Source: M30B66 sp040882555 (GTDB lineage: Bacteria; Bacteroidota; Bacteroidia; M30B66). From it: 41,442 nt of DNA. The notes under the pieces are model-generated. The model did not search any database. It saw nothing but the letters and a program-made list of their open reading frames with translations, and was not told the origin of the DNA. Positions 23,492-31,083 of the stretch are shown here, piece by piece (within the stretch, counting starts at the first letter, position 1; every line of letters begins with the position of its first letter). The stretch is from positions 1 to 41,442 of the forward strand of contig JBBEBC010000029.1 of NCBI GenBank assembly GCA_040882555.1, given 5' to 3'. Both the position numbers and the translations under genes were made by a program.

Positions 23492-26491
23492 TTAAAGGTT
23501 GAGGTTTCTTATCTGAGTAATAGGGTTTGCAAGTCTGAAATTGAGTACAAACCTTATTCTTTCTCCGAAAACTACATTGTTTGTTTCAAGCGTTTGCTTG
23601 ATAGCATTTGAAACAAGTAAGGGAACATAAATTTCAAACACTTCGTTTATCAAGGAAAGTGATACTCCTGCATTATAGTTTATCAAATCAGCCTTTGAAG
23701 GACCGGAGAAATTTTCACCATTGAAATAGTGCCCGATGTCAGCAAATAATCTGATTGGGATTTTTCCAGGGATGGTGCTCGTTAAATTGACGGTAGCCAA
23801 ATAATCGGATGTTTGTCCTCTGAAACTGAACACTTTGAAGCCCCCATCGGAAACTGTCATTTGTTGAGAAAGAAGTCCTTCAGTTTCATTTCTACCTAAA
23901 TAAAGGTCATCAAACAAATAATCCTGAGAACCATTTTGACCACTTAATCTGAATCTGACATCAGGGCCTGCACTTCCAAAGTCATTTGATTTCCAAAGGA
24001 AGGATCCAGCAAAAACGCGAATTTTTAATCCTTTGTTTTTTGAAGCATAAGGAACGCGATAATTAGCTGTAATAGATGCTTTGACGAATCGCTTGTTTTG
24101 TTGGAAATCGGCAATTAAATCAAAAGGGTTCAGTGTTCTTTTGTTCTCATATTTGAGCAATAACTGATTAAATTGATTCTCAGAAACACTTTGAGTTGTT
24201 TCGAAAGGCTGCAGATAATTCTCAGTTCTCAGATAAATATGCCTAAAGTCAATATTAAGAGATTTTTTAAGTGGTGAACTACGTTTCATCACTTCCATCG
24301 TTCCTCCTAAAACTACTCTATTTAATTGAGGTGATAATCTTGTTGCGTATTGTTCTCCACTAGCTCTAATAGTTATGCTTTTGAAAAATGCATCCACTGG
24401 ACGAATGAAATAATCAATCTGAGCTCCTCCTGCTAGAGTAGAACTATTGAAGGCAAACATTGGATTAACAACGAATTCAAGATGTTTTCTTAAAATCCCA
24501 ATATTATGCAAGGCAACCCCGCCCATGAAACCATTGTAATAATTATACCCTACTGTTGGCACAAAATAAAGAGCTGTAATGTCAGGATGCTCAAGACCTG
24601 TGATCAATCCCGGTCTAAAATTCCCAAGTTTCTTGAATAAACCTTTAGCCTTTACAACATCATTTTTAGGGTTGAAGTCGAGTATGCTTCCAGTATAATT
24701 CACGGAGAACTTTTCAAATCCCCCGACAGGGAAACTCAATTTCTGTGTGCCTTTAAACCCATCATACCAAAAGGTTAGACTCGAATCTGCCGTATATCCT
24801 GTAAGGCTAACAGGAGAGAGAATTTGTCCCTTATTCTTAACTAAAATGTAATTCTCATTTGGCTGTTTTGATACCTTCTTTATTGAATAATCAACTCGTT
24901 TTGTGCTGGAAATCAAATCATTAAATAGCCATTCCAAGTCCTGTCCAGTAAATTCCTTCACATGTGCTTTGAAGTCTTCGGGGTAGGGATGTTTAAACTT
25001 CCATTTTTGATAATAAGCTTGCATCATCTCATCAAATTTAGAAGTGCCTAACCAAGATTCTAAATAGCTTAAAACGTGGGCTGTCTTCTTGTAAACGGTA
25101 AGTCCATAATTAATTTGATTGAATTGTGCAGAATGCAAATTCATAGCCTGGTCCTGATTTCTTCTTGCGAAGAATAGATAGTCTACATTTTGCAAATCCT
25201 CATTTCTGAATTTATGCAGCTGGAAAACTTTCGCAATTGGACTTTTAACAAGGTCGCCCAGAATAGACGAATTCCCATATTTTAACTCCGTATACCTTTC
25301 ATCATAAAAGGAGTTCATTCCTTCATCCATCCAAGGAAAATCGCGTTCATTACTAGCAAGAATGCCATAGAACCAATTATGTCCTACCTCGTGGGCAGTT
25401 ACATTATCTAAAGCTTTGGGACCACCTCTGGCTGAAATAACTGTGATTGTAGGATATTCCATTCCAGCTCCTGCACTTAGCGCTCCATCAACAGATTTGC
25501 ATACATCATAAGGATATTCACCAACCCATTCTGAATAATACTTCACTGCATCATTCACATATTCAGCCCCTTTAGACCAATCTTTTGCATTAATATTAGA
25601 GAAATAGGAATAGGTATAGATTTTTCTTCCTGAGTTTTTTAGCACTACGCTATCGCGTAGGATGTGATAGCGTTTATCAGCAAACCAAGCGAAATCATGA
25701 GCATTATCAAGCTTATAGCTTACTGTTTTGAAACTCTTCGAAGAAGGAGGGAAGGAATCACTCTTTGGAAATCCTGATTCCATAAGCTCCTTAGTGATTC
25801 TTACATTTTCTTCTATTCTTTTAGCTTCATCCTTATTAGGAACCATATTTCCAGAAGAAGCTAAAACATAGTTCTCAGGTAAAGTGATATTGACCTCAAA
25901 AGAACCAAACTCGCTATAGAACTCTCCTTGATTAAGGTATGGCATGGGATGCCATCCTTTAGCATCATAAACCGCAGGTTTAGGATACCATTGGCAGATT
26001 TGATATTGCTGATTAGCATGACCAAGCCTTGAAAATTCACTTATTGGAATTTTTACTCTAAATGGGGTGCTGATAGTAATCGTTTCTCCCGGAGCTAAAG
26101 GCTTATTTAATTCTAATTTTGCAATATCATCATATTGAGGGTGATATGTTAATTTAATTGATTTACCACTTGAAGTAAAGTTAAGACTATCAATGAAGCC
26201 TCTATCTTCTTTGTTTGAGAAATGAAACTTAGTAGAACCACTAATTAACTCCTGCTTAGCAAAAGCTGTCTGATCATCTTTATAGGCATTAGGCCACAGA
26301 TGAATCCATATTTCACTCAAAGTTTCCTTTGAATTATTGGTGTATTTAAATTCTTCAAAGCCTTCCAGGCGATGGTTTTGATCATCCAGACGGACATCAA
26401 TTTTATAATTTACTTCTTGTTGAAAGTAGCTTTGCTGAGCAGAAATACTTCCTGCTAAGAAGCAAAGAAGGAGGCTGAAGTTTTTATTCAT
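23492..26491 (-). CDS. M1-family metallopeptidase fused to a C-terminal beta-barrel-like domain
   Basis: 999 residues from the ATG at 26489-26491; that start gives a signal peptide (MNKNFSLLLCFLAGSISAQ) and a 4-base gap from the upstream gene, unlike the in-frame ATG at 26533. The peptidase half has the M1 exopeptidase motif GAGMEYPT (~341) and the zinc site HEVGHNWFYG (~367) with the downstream Glu in MDEGMNSF. After about residue 630 the sequence changes to alternating amphipathic strands (LEFVVNPMFAFNSSTLAGGA, RLFADIGHYFNGENF, IRFVLNFRLANP), looking like an outer-membrane barrel. It should be a periplasmic or surface aminopeptidase anchored in the outer membrane. The barrel is inference from composition. 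Confidence 0.88.
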   Translation of the reverse strand: MNKNFSLLLCFLAGSISAQQSYFQQEVNYKIDVRLDDQNHRLEGFEEFKYTNNSKETLSEIWIHLWPNAYKDDQTAFAKQELISGSTKFHFSNKEDRGFIDSLNFTSSGKSIKLTYHPQYDDIAKLELNKPLAPGETITISTPFRVKIPISEFSRLGHANQQYQICQWYPKPAVYDAKGWHPMPYLNQGEFYSEFGSFEVNITLPENYVLASSGNMVPNKDEAKRIEENVRITKELMESGFPKSDSFPPSSKSFKTVSYKLDNAHDFAWFADKRYHILRDSVVLKNSGRKIYTYSYFSNINAKDWSKGAEYVNDAVKYYSEWVGEYPYDVCKSVDGALSAGAGMEYPTITVISARGGPKALDNVTAHEVGHNWFYGILASNERDFPWMDEGMNSFYDERYTELKYGNSSILGDLVKSPIAKVFQLHKFRNEDLQNVDYLFFARRNQDQAMNLHSAQFNQINYGLTVYKKTAHVLSYLESWLGTSKFDEMMQAYYQKWKFKHPYPEDFKAHVKEFTGQDLEWLFNDLISSTKRVDYSIKKVSKQPNENYILVKNKGQILSPVSLTGYTADSSLTFWYDGFKGTQKLSFPVGGFEKFSVNYTGSILDFNPKNDVVKAKGLFKKLGNFRPGLITGLEHPDITALYFVPTVGYNYYNGFMGGVALHNIGILRKHLEFVVNPMFAFNSSTLAGGAQIDYFIRPVDAFFKSITIRASGEQYATRLSPQLNRVVLGGTMEVMKRSSPLKKSLNIDFRHIYLRTENYLQPFETTQSVSENQFNQLLLKYENKRTLNPFDLIADFQQNKRFVKASITANYRVPYASKNKGLKIRVFAGSFLWKSNDFGSAGPDVRFRLSGQNGSQDYLFDDLYLGRNETEGLLSQQMTVSDGGFKVFSFRGQTSDYLATVNLTSTIPGKIPIRLFADIGHYFNGENFSGPSKADLINYNAGVSLSLINEVFEIYVPLLVSNAIKQTLETNNVVFGERIRFVLNFRLANPITQIRNLNL

Positions 26492-26495
26492 TGGG

Positions 26496-27605
26496 CTACA
26501 GAAGTGAAGAAACGGCTTGTTCAAGAGCTTCACCTCTTAAGCCTTTAGCTACAATTTTACCATCTCTGTCAATAAGCACAGTGAATGGAATCCCTTGAAA
26601 TCCATATTGCTTTACCACTACAGAGTTCCAATAGGCAAGATCACTCACATGGCTTTCCCAAGTCAAATTGTCTTTAGCAATTGCTTCTTGCCAGGCTACT
26701 TTATTTTTATCCAGCGATACGCTGTAAATAGTAAAACCTTTGTCCTTAAGCCTGTTATACATGGCTACCACATTAGGATTTTCCTTTCTGCAAGGCCCAC
26801 ACCATGAAGCCCAGAAGTCGATTAATACAACTTTACCTTTCAAAGATGAAAGTGGAATCATTTGACCCGAAGGACTAGGTAAGTTTATTTCTGGAGCATC
26901 AGCACCGATAGCAGTAGCTCTCATTTGTTCTACTCTAGAAATGAAAGAATTAGCAAATCCAGAATAGGAATAATTCTTTTTAAGATTTGCGGCAAGTTCA
27001 GAGTAAACTTCAAAATCTTGATCCGGATCTAAAAGTTCAGCAGCAATGACACCGGAAATTGATTTGGGATTGTTTTTAATAATATCCCGAGCTTTTTGAA
27101 GCGAAGTCTGAACAAAGTCGTTGAAACCCTGCTCCATCTGCATTTGCATTGCTTGGCGCTCTTCAGCTGGAGTGGCGTTTAAAATCTCTACTAATGAATC
27201 GCGGTGAGCATTTATTCCTTCACGAATACTTTTAGTTTCAAGAATAAGTTTTCCTTCTTCGCTACCTTCAAGCGTGTAATCTTCTTGAAGCATGATATTG
27301 GAATTCATATACTTGACCTCTTCTTTAGGCGACAGCACAAGAAATACTGTATTGTTTGGAGTAACTCTCAGGCGATAAAAATCTTTTTGTTTAATCTCGG
27401 CTGTAAAAGCAAATTCGCCCGTTTCAGAGGTTTTAACTGAATCAATAGCATTTACTGTTGCCTCGTTTATTTGCTCTAGGTAAATCCACGTGCTTGTGTG
27501 TTTGTCGAGTTTCCCACTTAGGGGTGACTTTTTATCTTTCAGGTTTCCTGAGCAAGCAATAAAGCTTATAGCCGTAAAGGCAAGAATAATTGATAGTTGT
27601 CTCAT
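26496..27605 (-). CDS. TlpA-family thiol:disulfide oxidoreductase lipoprotein
   Basis: 369 residues. The lipobox is FIACSG (Cys 18). The first ~120 residues match the DUF4369 type that often precedes thioredoxin domains in Bacteroidota (GKLDKHTSTWIYLEQI). A helical middle region follows, then the AhpC/TSA-thioredoxin domain with WCGPC at 268-272 and the cis-Pro loop QGIPFTVLIDRDG. It reduces or exchanges disulfides in the periplasm, with electrons from a CcdA/DsbD-type partner not in this window. Gaps of 2 bases to gatB and 4 to the M1 peptidase place it in that operon. Confidence 0.9.
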   Translation of the reverse strand: MRQLSIILAFTAISFIACSGNLKDKKSPLSGKLDKHTSTWIYLEQINEATVNAIDSVKTSETGEFAFTAEIKQKDFYRLRVTPNNTVFLVLSPKEEVKYMNSNIMLQEDYTLEGSEEGKLILETKSIREGINAHRDSLVEILNATPAEERQAMQMQMEQGFNDFVQTSLQKARDIIKNNPKSISGVIAAELLDPDQDFEVYSELAANLKKNYSYSGFANSFISRVEQMRATAIGADAPEINLPSPSGQMIPLSSLKGKVVLIDFWASWCGPCRKENPNVVAMYNRLKDKGFTIYSVSLDKNKVAWQEAIAKDNLTWESHVSDLAYWNSVVVKQYGFQGIPFTVLIDRDGKIVAKGLRGEALEQAVSSLL

Positions 27606-27607
27606 TT

Positions 27608-29065
27608 TTATTCAGATTTAGAAAGTTGATCTCTCAGCATTTGATTTGCTTTTTTCGGGTCAACTTTTCCTTTTGATAATTTCATTACTTCTCCCATGAA
27701 TAAGCCTATAAGTCCATGTTTACCAGCCTTATATTCTAGTACTTTATCTGGGAATTTTGATATGGCTTCATTGGTCCATTCTAGGAGCATATCAGAATTG
27801 CCTTCCTGAAGGATGTTCAGCTGAGCTGCCAATTCAGCTGGCATTTTCTCTGGATGTTTTAACATTTCAGGAAAAAGCTTTTGACTTGCCATGGAGAAAC
27901 TAAGCTCATCATTGTCAATAAGTTCAATAATACCAGCCAGTTTTTCTGGTTTTAATGGAAAGGCCTCTAAATCGATGGCTTGATCATTAAGGTAAGATTT
28001 TACTGGGCCATTTATCCAATTTGCAGCTGCTTTATGGTTAGAGGTAATGCCAGCTAATTCATTAAAATACAGCGCAATAGGTTTGGAATCCGTTAAATTA
28101 GAAGCATCATACTCGGATAATCCAAAATTCTTTGTGAACTTCTGATGTAACTCAAATGGCAAAGCCGGCATTTCTTTTTTAACCGAAGAAATATACTCCT
28201 CACTCACAACAATAGGACAAAGGTCTGGTTCTGGGAAATAGCGGTAGTCGTTAGCTTTCTCTTTGCTTCTTAATGAGAAGGTAGTTCCATTAACAGCATC
28301 AAAACTTCTAGTTTCTTGGTCTATTATTTCACCTGATTCAATAAGTGCAATTTGGCGTTTAGCCTCAAATTCTATTGCACGGTGTACATTCCTAATTGAA
28401 TTCATGTTTTTTACTTCAACACGATCTCCAAATTTAGTTTCGCCATGCTTTCTAACCGAAATATTGGCATCACATCGCATACTTCCTTCCTCCATATTGC
28501 CATCACAGATATCAAGGTATTTGATTAGCTTTCTCACTTCGGTTAGGTAGGCATAGGCCTCATCGGCCGATCTAATCTCGGGCTCAGAAACCATCTCAAG
28601 AAGTGGAACGCCAGCTCTATTCAAATCTACCAAAGAGTCATAAGGATCTTGATCATGCATACTTTTTCCAGCATCTTCTTCCATATGAATTCGCGTGAGA
28701 TTGATAAATTTCTCACCTCCATCTTCAGTGTTTATTCTGATTTTTCCTCCTACACAAATAGGAGTTTTGTCTTGAGTAATCTGATAACCTTTGGGCAAAT
28801 CAGCGTAGAAATAGTTCTTTCTCGCAAACTGATTCACTTCAGTGATTGCACAGCCGCAAGCGAGACCCAGCTTTACTGCATATTCAATGACTTTTGAATT
28901 GAATCGAGGTAAAACTCCTGGATGGCCAAGTGTTATTGGACTTACGTGGCTATTAGGCATAGCTCCAAACTCAGCTGAATCGGATGCATAAGCCTTACTT
29001 TGTGTGATTAATTGCATGTGGACTTCCAATCCCACAACAACTTCATAATGTTCTTTCCAGATCAT
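27608..29065 (-). CDS. gatB: aspartyl/glutamyl-tRNA(Asn/Gln) amidotransferase subunit B
   Basis: 485 residues, full length. It begins YEVVVGLEVHMQL, and continues with TLGHPGVLPRFNSKVIEYAVKLGLA, FYADLPKGYQITQ, LNRAGVPLLEMVSEPEIRS and the C-terminal YqeY-like domain ending GKVDPKKANQMLRDQL. GatB activates the tRNA-linked acid with ATP and channels ammonia from GatA. No gatA or gatC is nearby, which is common in Bacteroidota. It leads an operon with tlpA-like, M1 peptidase and lpxH genes (gaps 2, 4, 2 bases) and has a good promoter upstream. Confidence 0.97.
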   Translation of the reverse strand: MIWKEHYEVVVGLEVHMQLITQSKAYASDSAEFGAMPNSHVSPITLGHPGVLPRFNSKVIEYAVKLGLACGCAITEVNQFARKNYFYADLPKGYQITQDKTPICVGGKIRINTEDGGEKFINLTRIHMEEDAGKSMHDQDPYDSLVDLNRAGVPLLEMVSEPEIRSADEAYAYLTEVRKLIKYLDICDGNMEEGSMRCDANISVRKHGETKFGDRVEVKNMNSIRNVHRAIEFEAKRQIALIESGEIIDQETRSFDAVNGTTFSLRSKEKANDYRYFPEPDLCPIVVSEEYISSVKKEMPALPFELHQKFTKNFGLSEYDASNLTDSKPIALYFNELAGITSNHKAAANWINGPVKSYLNDQAIDLEAFPLKPEKLAGIIELIDNDELSFSMASQKLFPEMLKHPEKMPAELAAQLNILQEGNSDMLLEWTNEAISKFPDKVLEYKAGKHGLIGLFMGEVMKLSKGKVDPKKANQMLRDQLSKSE

Positions 29066-29095
29066 TAATTTAACAGTAATAGTTTATTAAGCGAG

Positions 29096-29123
29096 CAAAG
29101 ATAAGAGAAATGATTGGAGGCAA
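29096..29123 (-). promoter_or_regulatory. Bacteroidota-type promoter of the gatB operon
   Basis: On the minus strand: TTG (29121-29123), 17-base spacer, TATCTTTG (29096-29103). Both elements and spacing match TTG-N17-23-TAnnTTTG. Transcription would start about 25 bases before the gatB ATG. Confidence 0.65.
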
Positions 29124-29330
29124 GAGTTGATATAATAAGTTAATAGATGATTCAAACATCTACAAATACTAACAAGTCAAATGTTAATTACTTTAAGCGC
29201 CTTTAATGAATGACTATTAAACTAAAGTTAATTTTATGTAAGAAATATATAAAGACGTTTGCAACAATTGATTATGGTCAGCGTTTAATGAATACCATCA
29301 CACGGACGAAAGTCCCTAATACATTTGAAA

Positions 29331-29411
29331 ATGAAGTCATTTATCAATTATTTAAAGGGTATTGGAAAACGAATTAGTTTCACCTTAAAGTACGTTAGAT
29401 TGTTTTTTTGA
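29331..29411 (+). CDS. candidate small protein of 26 residues
   Basis: ATG to TGA encoding a short basic, amphipathic peptide beginning MKSFINYLKGIGKRI and ending KYVRLFF, with six Lys/Arg and no acidic residue. It is followed 26 bases later by a Rho-independent terminator on the same strand, as expected of a real small transcript. A competing 29-codon frame (29288-29377) overlaps it. I saw no convincing promoter; a TACATTTG lies at 29320-29327 but is too close to the ATG to give a leader. Composition suggests membrane association. Without conservation data this is only a candidate. Confidence 0.35.
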   Translation: MKSFINYLKGIGKRISFTLKYVRLFF

Positions 29412-29437
29412 TGTACTTGTGTTCATAATTTTACAGG

Positions 29438-29463
29438 AAGCCGGCTTTAGTCGGCTTTTTTGT
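29438..29463 (+). terminator. Rho-independent terminator, orphan on the plus strand
   Basis: Stem AAGCCG (29438-29443) pairs with CGGCTT (29452-29457) around an 8-base loop, followed by a run of Ts. No annotated plus-strand gene precedes it, apart from the small ORF at 29331-29411, so it marks the end of a short plus-strand transcript. Confidence 0.75.
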
Positions 29464-29475
29464 TTTGTTCTGTTA

Positions 29476-29497
29476 TTAAACGTTTATACACGTTTAA
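29476..29497. repeat. 8-bp inverted repeat upstream of the four-helix-bundle gene
   Basis: TTAAACGT and ACGTTTAA, a perfect 8-bp inverted repeat with a 6-base spacer, ending 62 bases before the start at 29560. It could be an operator for that gene; there is no other evidence. Confidence 0.3.
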
Positions 29498-29559
29498 ATC
29501 GGATATAATTCAAATCTCTTTCTGAGATTAGCAATACCATATTAATTATATCCTTATTT

Positions 29560-29940
29560 ATGAATTTACCCGTTAATTTTAAAAAGTCTCCGGTCTGGAA
29601 AAAGGCAATGGATTTAGCTATTGCAATCAATCATAGCATTCGGAATTTCCCTCCACAGGAAAAGCATCATCAAGGTTTATGTGATCAACTTCTTCAGGCA
29701 TCCATACGCGTAACATCAAGAATTGCAGAAAGCCATCAACCACTAACAGATTCTCCTGTTGATATGCTGCTTAGGGCAAGATTTCATTTGTCGGAAACTG
29801 AATTTCTTCTAGATGTAGCGTATTATCTAGGTTATATTCAAGAAGATGAAAGAGTCAGGTTGCATATCGGCGCTAGTGATATTAGAGAAATGTTGAATAC
29901 CCTACTCAAAAGGAATGGTAGACACGAATACACCTTTTAA
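29560..29940 (+). CDS. four-helix-bundle protein (23S rRNA intervening-sequence-protein family)
   Basis: 126 residues, nearly all helical. The pattern FKKSPVWKKAMDLAIAINHSI, then GLCDQLLQASIRVTSRIAES, ARFHLSETEFLLDVAYYLGYI and a final amphipathic helix match the four-helix-bundle/S23-like family common in Bacteroidota. Such proteins were first found in rRNA intervening sequences but many are free-standing, as here; no rRNA gene is near. Function unknown. Its stop shares the bases TTAA with the stop of the convergent M23 gene (4-base overlap). Confidence 0.85.
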   Translation: MNLPVNFKKSPVWKKAMDLAIAINHSIRNFPPQEKHHQGLCDQLLQASIRVTSRIAESHQPLTDSPVDMLLRARFHLSETEFLLDVAYYLGYIQEDERVRLHIGASDIREMLNTLLKRNGRHEYTF

Positions 29941-30908
29941 TCGAATGATTGATTTTCTGTTGCAGAAAGCTCAATCATGGTAGCGTATTCGGCTGGACTT
30001 AGGTCATTATAGTAAAAATTCACTGGGTTAACAGCTTTGTCATTTTTGTGGACTTCATAATGAAGATGGGGACCTACAGATTTTCCTGTATTTCCAACAT
30101 ATCCAATAACATCTCCTCGTTTAACCTTTTGTCCCCTACTTGCTTTTATTCGGCTCATATGTCCGTAAAGCGTTAAATAACCATATCCGTGCTGAATTCT
30201 AACGTGGTTTCCGTATCCTGATGCATCTGCATCAGCTCGAACTACAATTCCATCTCCAGTGGCATAGATTTCAGTTCCAACGGGAGCTGAGAAGTCCATC
30301 CCAGCGTGAAACTTGGTCGTCTTATAAATTGGATCAGTTCTATATCCAAAGCCTGAGGCCATTCTTTTAAGATCTTTATTATTTACTGGTTGAATGGCTG
30401 GAATAGCCGAAAGCATCGCAGTCTTTTTCTTAATCATCTCATAAATCTCATCATAAGATTTACTTTGAACTACCAACTGCTTCGAAAGCACATCGGCCTT
30501 TCTCATACTTTCAGAAACCAATTCACCGTTCTCCAGACTTCTGTATTTCCTGTATCTATTCACCCCGCCAAATCCTGCGTTTCGCACATCATCAGTAATC
30601 GGCTCTGCTTCAAAAACAACTCTGTAAATATCATCATCTCTATCCTGCAAATCCTCCAATACAGTAGTCATCGTGCCTAATCTTTGGTTAAGAATATCGT
30701 ATTCAAACCTAAGCTGATCTACTTCTCTTTCGAGAGCTTTTTCTCTCGGAGAATCAATTGTATTATAAGCTATCAGAACTCCCAATGCAGCGAATACGAG
30801 TCCTGTACCAAGAAATGACATCAATTGAAGCATTCTATCCTTCAGTGACATCTTTACTCTTTCATAAGAAAGAGATTTGGTATTAAACTGATATCTGATT
30901 TTGGCCAT
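29937..30908 (-). CDS. membrane-anchored M23-family peptidoglycan metallopeptidase
   Basis: 323 residues. A short basic cytoplasmic N-terminus is followed by one membrane helix (FLGTGLVFAALGVLIAYNT, ~32-50) and a coiled coil (~55-95). The LytM/M23 domain starts near residue 185 with GFGYRTDPIYKTTKFHAGMD (His 201, Asp 205) and ends with the zinc and catalytic motif PHLHYEVHK (His 281, His 283). All expected ligands are present, so it should be an active endopeptidase cutting peptide cross-links in the periplasm, unlike degenerate EnvC-type activators. It is divergent from alaS; the complement of 30973-30980 reads TACTTTCG, a near-match to the -7 consensus. Confidence 0.92.
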   Translation of the reverse strand: MAKIRYQFNTKSLSYERVKMSLKDRMLQLMSFLGTGLVFAALGVLIAYNTIDSPREKALEREVDQLRFEYDILNQRLGTMTTVLEDLQDRDDDIYRVVFEAEPITDDVRNAGFGGVNRYRKYRSLENGELVSESMRKADVLSKQLVVQSKSYDEIYEMIKKKTAMLSAIPAIQPVNNKDLKRMASGFGYRTDPIYKTTKFHAGMDFSAPVGTEIYATGDGIVVRADADASGYGNHVRIQHGYGYLTLYGHMSRIKASRGQKVKRGDVIGYVGNTGKSVGPHLHYEVHKNDKAVNPVNFYYNDLSPAEYATMIELSATENQSFD

Positions 30909-30925
30909 GAGTTACGCCTGAATTC

Positions 30926-30955
30926 CTTGTTTGTCGGTTAAAACAAGCCTTTTTT
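30926..30955 (+). terminator. candidate intrinsic terminator between the M23 gene and alaS
   Basis: CTTGTTT (30926-30932) pairs with AAACAAG (30941-30947) around an 8-base loop, followed by CC and six Ts on the plus strand. It could stop plus-strand readthrough (antisense to the M23 gene) before alaS, because the convergent four-helix-bundle gene has no terminator of its own. It also lies in the M23 leader, so the structure may serve elsewhere. Confidence 0.35.
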
Positions 30956-31083
30956 CTTAAGCTTGCTTATTGCGAAAGTAGTGAATTAATTAAAATCTTT
31001 AGCTTGGTCAAACGAGAGTTCTCTGTGATTGTTGCTTTTCCTAACTTCGCGCCTCATATTTTTTAACTACGCATTCTCATCTC

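Larger units (their letters stand above)
29124..29559. other. long intergenic region between gatB and the four-helix-bundle gene
   Basis: The only gap above 300 bases in the window. It is AT-rich and contains, in order on the plus strand, a small hairpin with a GAAA tetraloop (GGACGAAAGTCC, 29304-29315), a candidate 26-codon ORF (29331-29411), an intrinsic terminator (29438-29463) and an inverted repeat (29476-29497). No tRNA or known riboswitch is recognised. The orphan terminator means something transcribed on the plus strand ends here, although gatB is read the other way. Confidence 0.6.

Noticed and set aside
29304..29315. GGACGAAAGTCC as part of a hammerhead-type ribozyme
   Set aside because: The CUGANGA core and the third stem are absent; only a small GAAA-capped hairpin is supported.
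29288..29377. 29-codon ORF overlapping the 26-codon candidate
   Set aside because: It has mixed charge and no feature suggesting a real product; the overlapping basic ORF sits closer to the terminator.
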